Assembly: GCA_900554725.1 (NCBI GenBank) | Contig: USII01000054.1 | Coordinates: 1-6,840 of the forward strand | Direction: 5' to 3' | Length of the DNA stretch: 6,840 nt | From: an uncultured Eubacteriales bacterium | Lineage (GTDB): Bacteria > Bacillota > Clostridia > Christensenellales > Christensenellaceae | In this document: positions 1 through 5,783 of the stretch, in pieces | How the letters are laid out: every line of letters begins with the position of its first letter | How positions within the stretch are numbered: position 1 is the first letter of the stretch | Notes under the pieces: model-generated | What the model was told of the DNA's origin: nothing | What the model saw: the letters and a program-made list of their open reading frames with translations, nothing else | The model's database searches: none | Program-made: the position numbers and the translations under genes

Positions 1-34
1 CTCGTCGGCAGCGTCAGATGTGTATAAGAGACAG
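1..34 (+). other. Nextera read-1 (P5-side) transposase adapter, not genomic
   Basis: Positions 2-34 match the 33-base Illumina Nextera read-1 adapter, ending in the 19-base Tn5 mosaic end AGATGTGTATAAGAGACAG at 16-34. The single base before it would be the last base of the i5 index or P5 primer. Genomic sequence begins at 35. Any reading frame crossing this point carries false residues, such as MCIRDR on the plus strand and SLIHI on the minus strand. Confidence 0.98.
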
Positions 35-203
35 GGATATTGCTCTGCTGGATATCTGCATGCCCGGCGTTCTTGGCACTGAGGCTGCCCGGGAAATCCA
101 GAGCAAAAGCGGAGGCGCCGCTGATATTATATTTCTCACTGCCAGCCCCGGTTTTGCGGGGGAGGAAGAAATTTCCTCATCACCTTTGTTGTTGCGGATT
201 TGA
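35..203 (+). pseudogene. Response-regulator receiver domain, partial and disrupted
   Basis: The 5' end is missing because the contig starts here. The reading frame from 36 encodes DIALLDICMPG, a classic receiver phosphorylation motif. The Asp codon at 51-53 is the expected phosphoacceptor and MPG follows it. Further on, DIIFLTASPGFA (about 123-158) matches the beta-4 strand with the conserved Thr (codon 138-140). The wording FLTASPxFA resembles LytTR/AgrA-type regulators, although no DNA-binding domain is present to prove the class. After codon 156-158 the similarity ends: the expected Lys-Pro segment (…YLLKP) is absent from all three plus-strand frames, and the frame ends at TGA 201-203. A full receiver is about 120 residues and a LytTR regulator about 240. 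I therefore call this a broken gene or a gene joined to unrelated DNA at about 159. A simple frameshift does not explain it. The fragment would not be a working regulator. Confidence 0.72.
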
Positions 204-351
204 AAGCAAGCAAAATGACCAATGATAGCCGGGCTCTCCCTAGAGGGCTGCGCGGCGAGAAACGCCCCGCCACTATAGCGAAAAGAACTTTTCAAAATAG
301 AGCCGACATTTTCCCCGCACTTGCGCTTTTATGCAGGCATATCGCATAGAA
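159..351. other. Gene-free stretch downstream of the receiver break; possible inserted repeat
   Basis: No frame here resembles a known protein. It begins, at the point where receiver similarity stops, with a small hairpin (GAGGAA at 162-167 with TTCCTC at 173-178). A second small hairpin (GGCG 254-257 with CGCC 263-266) lies inside. A minus-strand frame stays open from 295 through the antisense of the receiver gene, but it has no supporting ribosome binding site and is treated as chance. The stretch could be the remnant of a small mobile repeat, decayed coding sequence or a chimeric join; the sequence alone does not decide. Confidence 0.4.
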
Positions 352-380
352 TTGACATATTGAAATAAAAATGATACAAT
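352..380 (+). promoter_or_regulatory. Sigma-A-type promoter for the secreted repeat/peptidase gene
   Basis: A perfect -35 hexamer TTGACA lies at 352-357 and a -10 hexamer TACAAT at 375-380, with an ideal 17-base spacer. The transcript should start near 387, giving an untranslated leader of about 60 bases before the ATG at 447. No operator or riboswitch-like structure is evident between the two. Confidence 0.85.
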
Positions 381-446
381 TCATTTACTCTTTGATTACA
401 ACCTGAAGATGATTTTATGTAACAAGTGAGGAAAAGCGAGATTCGT

Positions 447-3416
447 ATGAAAAAAGGAATTCGTCTGCTGGCCGCATGTTTGGCTTGCCTGATGGTGCTG
501 CTGTTGCTGCCGTTGCCAGAAGTGCGTGCGGCAGCGGCGCCCGGCGGAGTTTTGCTGGCCGATGCCCGGCCGGGTGCGGGGAATACCCGCTATCTGGAAT
601 GGCAGGCTGCCGCGGGGGCAGAAGGATACGAAATATCTGCTGCCAGCGCCGCGGATGCCGCCAGGGAGGATTTTGAAGTCATTGCGGAAGTGGGGGCAGA
701 TCATCTGGAATTTGCGCATGAGGGGGTTCCTCAAAATGAGGCGCGGTATTACCGCGTTCGTGCTTTTGCAGGCGCGGGCGTGGAGCGTGCATATGGCGCC
801 TACAGCGAACTTTGGGAAAGCCCGCCGCTGAGAAGTGTAGGGGATGCGGAGCTGATAAGTGTCTATGTTCCGGAGGATCTTACAAAGCGCACGGTTCTTT
901 GGAACCGCGTGCCTGGAGCGGATGGCTATGAACTTGTGCGGGCGGAATCGCCCGAGGGGGAATATTCGCTTGTGAGCACAATAGAAAGCGGAGATATCAC
1001 CGCTTTTGTGAGCAGCAAGCAGCCGGTGGGCTCTGTAAAATACTATAAAATCCGCGCTTTCCAGGATATCGATGGGATTCGCTGCTATGGTAAATATTGT
1101 GAACCCATGGGCCATGCGGCCAAATATGTGGATTTGGATCAGGTAAGCGGGCTGCGCGTTTCTGTGCCGGAGGGAGATTATACCAAGCGGGAGGTTCTTT
1201 GGAACCGTGTGCCCGGAGCAAGCGGCTATGAACTTGTGCGGGCAGAATCGCCCGAAGGAGAATATTCGCTTGTGAGCACAATAAAAAGCGGAGATATTAC
1301 CGCTTTTGTGAGCAGCAAGCAGCCGGTGGGTTCTGTAAAATACTATAAGATCCGCGCCTTTCAGGATGTGGATGGCGTGCGCTATTATGGGGAATACAGC
1401 ACATCCATGGGCCACGATGCAAAAAATATCAGCGGGCTGCGCGTTTCTGTGCCGGAGGGAGATTATACCAAGCGGGAGGTTCTTTGGAACCGTGTGCCCG
1501 GAGCAAGCGGCTATGAACTTGTGCGGGCAGAATCGCCCGAAGGAGAATATTCGCTTGTGAGCACAATAAAAAGCGGAGATATTACCGCTTTTGTGAGCAG
1601 CAAGCAGCCGGTGGGCTCTGTAAAATACTATAAGATCCGCGCCTTTCAGGATGTAGCCGGGCAGAGAATTTACGGGAACGATTCTGAGCCTGTGCCGAAC
1701 GCGCCGGGAATCTCTCTGGGCACGCCTGTTCTCACCTGTGTGCGCGTGGCGGATGCAGACCCGACAAAGCGTGAGGTTTTCTGGAGCGCAGTGCCCGGGG
1801 CAGATGGCTATGAGCTTGTGCGGGCGGAATCGCCCCAGGGGGAATATACCCTTGTGACGCAGACAGCCAGCACGGTTTTTGTGAGCAGCAAGCAGCCGGA
1901 GGGCTCCGTCAAAAGCTATAAAGTCCGCGCATATAAGGATGTGCCGGGAGGGCGATTCTACGGCGAATACTCTCATGCGGTGCAAAATGCGTCCCAGCCC
2001 ACGGTGGAGGCTCCGCAGCTGCTGCAGGTGAGCGTGGCGCCAGGAGAGCCCACCAAGCGGGTCATCATTTGGAGCAGAGTTGCGGATGCGGATGGCTATG
2101 AGCTCTATCGTGCCGAGAACCCGGATGGGCAGTATTCTCTGGTTTCTAGAATTACAGATCCCGCGATCACGGCTTTTGTGAGCAGCAAACAGCCGGTAGG
2201 CTCTGTGAAATACTATAAGATTCTCGCCTACCGCCAGGCAGGAGAGCGGATCTACTACAGCCCGGATTCGCAGATATTGGCCAATCCACCTCTGGAAACG
2301 GCGGCCATTGAGTCTGTCATTGTGCCGGCAGAGGATGCCACAAAGCGCATTGTATCCTGGAAAAAAGTAGAAGGGGCCCAAGGGTATGAGATCTATCGCG
2401 CCAATGAGCCGGATGGAGCCTATGAGCTGGTCAGCAATGTAAGAAACGGGGATATCACGGTTTTTGTGAGCAGCAAACAGCCGGCGGGCTCCCAGAAATA
2501 CTATAAAATCCGCGCCTATCTTCAGGCCGGAACGAATGATCAGATGGGCGCTCCCGCGCCGATCCGCTATGGCGAATTCTCCCAGCTTGTCCGCAATGAA
2601 GCGCTGGGGAAGATGCAGCTTCGCTCTGTCGAGGTGGCCGACGATGTGACAAAGCGCATCATCAGCTGGGATGCACTGTCCGGCGCAGATGGATATGAGC
2701 TGTATCGGGCGCCCACCCCAAATGGGGCGTTTGAGCTAGTAAAGGATGTTCAGAACAGCGGCATAACCGTCTTTGTGAGCAGCAAACAGCCGGTGGGCTC
2801 TGTAAAATACTATAAGATCCGCGGCTATAAGCTGGTAAACGGTGCAAAGGCCTATGGACCATATTCCGATCTCATGGGGCATGAGGCCGTCTATATCAAC
2901 CATACGCACTACCATCAGGGCGATGCTGCGTGGGGGTTCTCCCGGGAGGTGGAGAAAAAAGCCTGCGTCCTGACGGCGACGGCCATGCTGTTGCAGAATA
3001 ATGGCAATGGCGTCACGCCGCGCTCGCTTTACGATGGAGCCGGCGGCACGACTTCTCTCCAGTATCCCTCCGTGTTGCCCAAGTTTGAAGCGCAGGCAGT
3101 ATGCGCTGTTGCGGCATCGTCACCCTACTTTAGCGATTTCCGGGATGGAAAAACATACATTAAAAATTCCGCAGCCAATGGAGAGGCGGCGGTAAGAGAG
3201 GCGCTTGCTGCGCATCCGGAAGGGGTAATGCTGTATTTTTCGGGCAGCGGAAGCCATGCGGTTGTAGCGATACGCTGCCAGGATGGAACAATTTATTACA
3301 GCGATCCCGGGCGGGTGGCAGAGCGCGGACATAATGTGACGCTCTCCAACACCTGGGTTCAGGTTGGGCATGGCATGAATTATGCTCATCTCTCCTATAT
3401 GCTGGCGATTGACTAA
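447..3416 (+). CDS. Secreted fibronectin-III-like repeat protein with C-terminal C39-like cysteine peptidase domain
   Basis: This 989-residue protein is probably exported by Sec. Residues 1-28 form a signal peptide (MKKGIRLL, a hydrophobic core, cleavage likely after VRA). Residues about 32-130 are a diverged fibronectin-III-like unit. About 137-815 hold seven closer units of 95-103 residues with the pattern TKR…W…V.GA.GYEL.RAE.P.GEYSLVS, then FVSSKQP.GS.KYYKIRA; TKR falls at residues 146, 246, 341, 440, 536, 632 and 735. Residues about 819-989 look like a papain-fold C39-type domain: Gln824 in HYHQGDAAW, Cys840 in KKACVLTATAMLL, His937 in GSHAVVAIR and Asp953 in YYSDPG are the expected catalytic residues. 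Such domains cleave peptides or isopeptide bonds, but the substrate is unknown. There is no sorting motif or C-terminal membrane helix, so the protein is released or bound through its repeats. The ATG at 447 is preferred over an in-frame GTG at 426, which has no ribosome binding site; GTGAGG/GCGAG lie upstream of 447 but are weak. It is transcribed alone, between a promoter at 352 and a terminator at 3439. Confidence 0.87.
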   Translation: MKKGIRLLAACLACLMVLLLLPLPEVRAAAAPGGVLLADARPGAGNTRYLEWQAAAGAEGYEISAASAADAAREDFEVIAEVGADHLEFAHEGVPQNEARYYRVRAFAGAGVERAYGAYSELWESPPLRSVGDAELISVYVPEDLTKRTVLWNRVPGADGYELVRAESPEGEYSLVSTIESGDITAFVSSKQPVGSVKYYKIRAFQDIDGIRCYGKYCEPMGHAAKYVDLDQVSGLRVSVPEGDYTKREVLWNRVPGASGYELVRAESPEGEYSLVSTIKSGDITAFVSSKQPVGSVKYYKIRAFQDVDGVRYYGEYSTSMGHDAKNISGLRVSVPEGDYTKREVLWNRVPGASGYELVRAESPEGEYSLVSTIKSGDITAFVSSKQPVGSVKYYKIRAFQDVAGQRIYGNDSEPVPNAPGISLGTPVLTCVRVADADPTKREVFWSAVPGADGYELVRAESPQGEYTLVTQTASTVFVSSKQPEGSVKSYKVRAYKDVPGGRFYGEYSHAVQNASQPTVEAPQLLQVSVAPGEPTKRVIIWSRVADADGYELYRAENPDGQYSLVSRITDPAITAFVSSKQPVGSVKYYKILAYRQAGERIYYSPDSQILANPPLETAAIESVIVPAEDATKRIVSWKKVEGAQGYEIYRANEPDGAYELVSNVRNGDITVFVSSKQPAGSQKYYKIRAYLQAGTNDQMGAPAPIRYGEFSQLVRNEALGKMQLRSVEVADDVTKRIISWDALSGADGYELYRAPTPNGAFELVKDVQNSGITVFVSSKQPVGSVKYYKIRGYKLVNGAKAYGPYSDLMGHEAVYINHTHYHQGDAAWGFSREVEKKACVLTATAMLLQNNGNGVTPRSLYDGAGGTTSLQYPSVLPKFEAQAVCAVAASSPYFSDFRDGKTYIKNSAANGEAAVREALAAHPEGVMLYFSGSGSHAVVAIRCQDGTIYYSDPGRVAERGHNVTLSNTWVQVGHGMNYAHLSYMLAID
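849..2894 (+). repeat. Seven tandem fibronectin-III-like coding repeats
   Basis: Seven in-frame units lie within the secreted protein gene. The codons for TKR begin at 882, 1182, 1467, 1764, 2052, 2340 and 2649, giving periods of 300, 285, 297, 288, 288 and 309 bases. Each carries a DNA block beginning GTGAGCAGCAA (at 1008, 1308, 1593, 1881, 2178, 2466 and 2775) that encodes VSSK within FVSSKQP. This block is identical in all seven, including the choice of AGC for both serines. Units 2-4 of the protein use AAG for the lysine and units 6-8 use AAA, which suggests two sub-lineages of copies. Confidence 0.92.
1146..1654 (+). repeat. Near-perfect 224-bp direct duplication (period 285)
   Basis: Positions 1146-1369 and 1431-1654 are the same 224 bases apart from one silent difference, T at 1331 versus C at 1616. 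The copies encode identical protein from SGLRVSVPEG to KIRAFQDV. They diverge in the linker that follows, which is DGVRYYGEYS in the first and AGQRIYGNDS in the second. This indicates a recent tandem duplication or gene conversion that did not include the unit ends. Confidence 0.95.
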
Positions 3417-3438
3417 TGAGCAACCTGCTCATACAAAA

Positions 3439-3468
3439 GCCGGCCTGCCAAGCAGGCCGGCCTTTTTT
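3439..3468. terminator. Bidirectional intrinsic terminator between convergent genes
   Basis: A perfect 10-bp GC-rich stem (GCCGGCCTGC at 3439-3448 with GCAGGCCGGC at 3452-3461) closes a 3-base loop. Six T residues follow on the plus strand (3463-3468), starting 22 bases after the stop codon at 3416. On the minus strand the same stem is followed by four T residues (complement of 3435-3438), so it can also end the deacetylase transcript coming the other way. Confidence 0.93.
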
Positions 3469-3482
3469 CAATGCGCAGGAGG

Positions 3483-4295
3483 TCATTGCGCCAAGGCAAG
3501 CTCCTGGATGCTGTGGATTTCATACCCCTGTGCCCTCCAGGCATCGATCACCTCGCCCAATATGGCGGCATTGGTTGCGGAAGTGGAGTGCAGCAGAGCC
3601 ACTTCTCCAGGGTGTGTGCGAGAAAGGATCGTTTTTTTGGCAGAAGCTTCATCCGGCTGCGCATCGTTGAGCCAATCCTTGTAGGCGAAACTCCAAAAGA
3701 CGGGTGTATACCCCATCTCCTGCACAATCTGCAGCATGCTTTCACTGTATTTCCCCTCGGGCGGCCGCATAAACCGGGGCATCTGTTCGCCGGTGATCTC
3801 AAAGTAAAGCTCGCAAAGGCCATCCAGCTCCTGCTGGTAGGTGGAAATTTCGGTGGTGGAAGAGAGGTCCTTATGGTTGAGCGTATGATTGCAAACCAGG
3901 TGGCCCTCATCGTGCATGCGCTGAATGATCTCCGGGTTGCTTTGCATATAGTGGCCGGTGACAAAGAAGGCCGCGGGGGCGTTTTTTTCCTTCAGAATGT
4001 CCAGAATTTTTTCTGTATAGCCATTTTCATAGCCGGAATCGAAGGTGAGGTAGATAACCTTGGAATCTGGGTTGCCCATATAGATCAGGTTATAATCCTC
4101 TAAAAAGGTCGCATCGTCTGCTACAATCGGCTGCGTTCCATCTTCCCGGGGCTTATAGTACCAGCTGTATGTCTTTTGAGCGGTGTGCGCCACGGTAGTC
4201 GCGGTTGGGGCGAGCGTCATGTATACAAGGGCAAAGGCCAGGCCAAACAGGCAGACGATGCAGCTGCCAATTATAAAATTGCTTCTGCTTATCAT
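3483..4295 (-). CDS. PdaA-like polysaccharide (peptidoglycan) deacetylase, membrane-anchored
   Basis: This 270-residue protein has an N-terminal hydrophobic helix at about residues 8-28, acting as membrane anchor or uncleaved signal, followed by an extracellular NodB-fold domain. The motifs are in order: YLTFDSGYENGYT (Asp86 as likely catalytic base), NHTLNHKDL (His137 and His141 as metal ligands), RPPEGKYS (Arg177), FAYKDW (Asp207) and LLHS (His236). The TFDxGYENGYT wording and the FFVTGHY stretch match the PdaA/delta-lactam group, which de-N-acetylates muramic acid in spore cortex peptidoglycan. In that group the second Asp of the usual TFDDG is replaced, here by Ser. Membership of the family is firm; a role in the cortex is inferred, as related enzymes also act on vegetative walls. 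The start is the ATG at 4293-4295, seven bases after AGGAGG (complement of 4303-4308). An in-frame TTG two codons upstream is too close to that site. It converges on the repeat/peptidase gene and diverges from the sortase gene. Confidence 0.9.
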   Translation of the reverse strand: MISRSNFIIGSCIVCLFGLAFALVYMTLAPTATTVAHTAQKTYSWYYKPREDGTQPIVADDATFLEDYNLIYMGNPDSKVIYLTFDSGYENGYTEKILDILKEKNAPAAFFVTGHYMQSNPEIIQRMHDEGHLVCNHTLNHKDLSSTTEISTYQQELDGLCELYFEITGEQMPRFMRPPEGKYSESMLQIVQEMGYTPVFWSFAYKDWLNDAQPDEASAKKTILSRTHPGEVALLHSTSATNAAILGEVIDAWRAQGYEIHSIQELALAQ

Positions 4296-4302
4296 GGGCA
4301 AA

Positions 4303-4308
4303 CCTCCT
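4303..4308 (-). promoter_or_regulatory. Ribosome binding site fixing the deacetylase start
   Basis: The complement of 4303-4308 reads AGGAGG, a full Shine-Dalgarno match. It sits seven bases before the ATG at 4295 but only one base before the alternative TTG at 4301, so translation should begin at 4295. I could not identify a convincing minus-strand promoter for this gene in the 109-base gap to the sortase gene. Confidence 0.85.
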
Positions 4309-4310
4309 GT

Positions 4311-4319
4311 TGCTATAAT
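4311..4319 (+). promoter_or_regulatory. Possible extended -10 promoter for the sortase gene
   Basis: TGCTATAAT at 4311-4319 is a consensus extended -10 element (TGnTATAAT). No good -35 is present; TTATCA at 4289-4294 with a 19-base spacer is the nearest. Transcription would start near 4326 and leave a leader of about 79 bases. The element lies immediately beside the deacetylase ribosome binding site, so the two divergent genes would share control DNA. A closer TAAAAT at 4383-4388 would start the RNA inside the sortase ribosome binding site and is less likely. Confidence 0.42.
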
Positions 4320-4404
4320 AAAAACTATGAATACAGCAGGATGTTTATGCAGGGAGGGCTTTCAAAATTCGAGAGAATGTGTTAAAATATCGCGAGGGAG
4401 TAAT

Positions 4405-5190
4405 ATGAGAAAAATAGAAAGTAAGGAAACCAGAAAAAAAAATAGGAGACGCAATATCCTGCTTAACTGCGCCATGATTATCTGTGCAGCGGTGGCGGTG
4501 GTGAGCGCAGGGATGCTCATTGCCTCGTATTTGGAATATAAGCAGGGCGATGCTCTCATGGAGGGTATTGCCCAATATGCAGGCTTTACAGGAGAAGATA
4601 CAGAAGGGCAGGAGGGGGAAGCTGCGGCATTGACGGTGGATTTCGATGCCCTTCTGGCCATCAATCCGGATTTTGTCGGCTGGCTGTATTCCGAGGGAAC
4701 GGTCATTAACTATCCCGTTGTGCAGGGAGAGGATAACGACTACTACCTTACGCATGTCTTTGACGGGCAAGAGCATAAATATGGCAGCATTTTTCTAGAT
4801 AAGAATACGCAGGCAGATTTTACAGACACCAATACGCTCATCCACGGGCATCGCATGAACAGCGGCGCGATGTTTGGCACGCTTCCGGAATATGCCAAGC
4901 AGGAGTATTTTGAGCAGCATAAGGTGCTGATGCTCTATACGCCAAGTAAAAACTACCGCCTGGAGGTTTTTGCGGCCTATGAGGTTCCGGCAAATACACA
5001 GAGCGTTCCCCTGAATTTTTCCGATATGGCAGAGTACCAGGAGTATTTAGATGCGGCGATGGAAAAATCGCTGATCCGCTCGGATGTGAGCGTGAGCACG
5101 GAAGATCAAATTGTGACGCTTTCCACCTGCACCAGGACAGATAGCCAGAAACGCTTTATCGTGCAGGCAAAATTGGTGCCGGTTTCTTAG
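4405..5190 (+). CDS. Class B sortase (SrtB-type transpeptidase)
   Basis: This 261-residue sortase has a basic N-terminus (residues 1-17), one membrane helix (about 18-42), a short linker and an extracellular catalytic domain from about 77. Class B hallmarks are visible: DFDALLAINPDFVGWL, then YPVVQGEDNDYYL, YGSIFLD, and NTLIHGHRM with catalytic His149. Near the end VTLSTCT carries the nucleophile Cys242, and Arg250 in KRFIVQAKL is the likely third active-site residue. Sortases of this class cut a sorting motif in secreted proteins and join them to peptidoglycan or to pilin subunits. The ATG at 4405 follows GAGGGAG (4394-4400) at a normal distance; the frame stays open farther upstream but only as antisense of the deacetylase. 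No protein in this window carries an evident sorting signal, so the substrate is unknown. The gene ends 48 bases before a tRNA pair that has its own promoter. Confidence 0.92.
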   Translation: MRKIESKETRKKNRRRNILLNCAMIICAAVAVVSAGMLIASYLEYKQGDALMEGIAQYAGFTGEDTEGQEGEAAALTVDFDALLAINPDFVGWLYSEGTVINYPVVQGEDNDYYLTHVFDGQEHKYGSIFLDKNTQADFTDTNTLIHGHRMNSGAMFGTLPEYAKQEYFEQHKVLMLYTPSKNYRLEVFAAYEVPANTQSVPLNFSDMAEYQEYLDAAMEKSLIRSDVSVSTEDQIVTLSTCTRTDSQKRFIVQAKLVPVS

Positions 5191-5199
5191 CAAAAGCTC

Positions 5200-5228
5200 T
5201 TGAATTTTTTTTGAGGGTAGTGTATACT
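5200..5228 (+). promoter_or_regulatory. Promoter of the tRNA-Thr/tRNA-Pro unit
   Basis: TTGAAT at 5200-5205 and TATACT at 5223-5228 are separated by 17 bases. The predicted start near 5235 is only four bases before the mature tRNA-Thr 5' end at 5239, as is common for tRNA operons. It lies directly after the sortase stop codon, and no separate terminator for the sortase is visible. Confidence 0.72.
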
Positions 5229-5238
5229 ATGTAGGCAT

Positions 5239-5314
5239 GCTGATGTGGCACAGTAGGTAGCGCAACGCCTTGGTAAGGCGTAGGTCGGCAGTTCGAATCT
5301 GCTCATCAGCTCCA
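5239..5314 (+). tRNA. tRNA-Thr (anticodon GGT)
   Basis: A 76-base cloverleaf with encoded CCA (5312-5314). The acceptor stem pairs GCTGATG (5239-5245) with CATCAGC (5304-5310); the discriminator base is T5311. The anticodon stem ACGCC/GGCGT encloses the loop TTGGTAA, giving anticodon GGT at 5272-5274, which reads ACC and ACT threonine codons. The T arm GGCAG-TTCGAAT-CTGCT contains one G-T pair. One oddity is an A-C mismatch in the D stem (A5250 against C5261); the other three pairs of that stem are normal. Confidence 0.95.
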
Positions 5315-5391
<77 letters not shown>

Positions 5392-5395
5392 GCGC

Positions 5396-5436
5396 AATGC
5401 TGGACTCAATTCATTTTGGGTTCAGCATTATTTTTT
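5396..5436 (+). terminator. Intrinsic terminator of the tRNA unit
   Basis: A 14-bp stem (5396-5409 with 5416-5429, including two G-U pairs) closes a 6-base loop and is followed by A and six T residues (5431-5436). It begins four bases after the tRNA-Pro CCA end. Confidence 0.9.
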
Positions 5437-5505
5437 ATATTTGTTTGCCCAAAAAATAGTTCAGCTTTCTTTTTGATCCTCACCATATCTTTTTTGTATC
5501 GCTCA

Positions 5506-5529
5506 TTTCGATTTTTACAAAAATCGAAA
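5506..5529. repeat. AT-rich perfect palindrome
   Basis: TTTCGATTTTT at 5506-5516 is the exact complement of AAAAATCGAAA at 5519-5529, leaving two bases between (four in a realistic hairpin loop). No T run follows on either strand, so a standard terminator is unlikely. It could be a regulatory-protein site or a remnant of a repeat element. Confidence 0.7.
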
Positions 5530-5670
5530 CGCGGATTCTTCTTCCTTTGCGCAAAAAGCCGCGCTTGTTGTGGTTGTTTATTTGCAAATGTGCTGTTCTA
5601 GCGCTTGGATTTGGGCCTATGAGGCGCAGACCGAATCTCAGGCGTATTTTAGAAAGTTTTCTCATAATTA

Positions 5671-5724
5671 CAACAAAGCGCCGCATAAAGGCTCCGTAAT
5701 TTTGCGAGGCCTTTATGCGGCGCT
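5671..5724 (-). terminator. Long inverted repeat, probable terminator of the MFS gene
   Basis: A perfect 16-bp inverted repeat (5677-5692 and 5709-5724; one arm reads AGCGCCGCATAAAGGC) surrounds a 16-base loop. On the minus strand it lies 60 bases after the MFS stop codon and is followed by TTGTTG, a weak U-tract. On the plus strand nothing T-rich follows it. A terminator for the transporter is the simplest reading, although the large loop and poor T run leave room for another role. Confidence 0.5.
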
Positions 5725-5783
5725 GTTCATATGTAAAAGCATAGTTTTTTATGCCCGCGCTTTTGGACATGAGAATATGTGTT

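Larger units (their letters stand above)
5437..5783. other. Gene-free spacer between the tRNA unit and the MFS gene
   Basis: About 350 bases with no supported gene. A minus-strand frame of 109 codons (5480-5809) overlaps the end of the transporter gene; it is rich in Arg and Lys, lacks recognisable motifs and runs through both palindromes, so I do not accept it. The stretch has T-rich runs near 5440-5520 and contains the palindromes at 5506-5529 and 5677-5724. Confidence 0.6.

Noticed and set aside
1..34. Tn5 mosaic ends considered as a natural transposon
   Set aside because: They are the engineered 19-base ends joined to sequencing primers and an index, with no transposase gene between them.
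14..295. Minus-strand open frame across the receiver fragment
   Set aside because: Its end is translated adapter and half of it is antisense to a recognisable receiver motif. No ribosome binding site or protein similarity supports it.
396..2381. A 661-codon open frame antisense to the repeat protein
   Set aside because: All repeat periods are multiples of three, so a frame without stops in one unit is open in all of them. Its protein is a mirror of the repeats (HRLLAAHKSG recurring), has no signal, no known motif and no ribosome binding site. The sense strand has promoter, signal peptide, domains and terminator.
849..2894. Regular ~285-309 base repeats considered as a CRISPR-like or satellite array
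   Set aside because: The period is far too long for CRISPR, there are no short repeats with unique spacers, and the units are in-frame protein domains.
3471..4103. A 210-codon plus-strand frame over the deacetylase gene
   Set aside because: It is antisense to all five conserved NodB motifs of the minus-strand gene and has no features of its own.
4183..4404. Upstream extension of the sortase frame
   Set aside because: It overlaps the 5' end of the deacetylase gene in antisense, and the ATG at 4405 has a good ribosome binding site followed directly by a standard sortase N-terminus.
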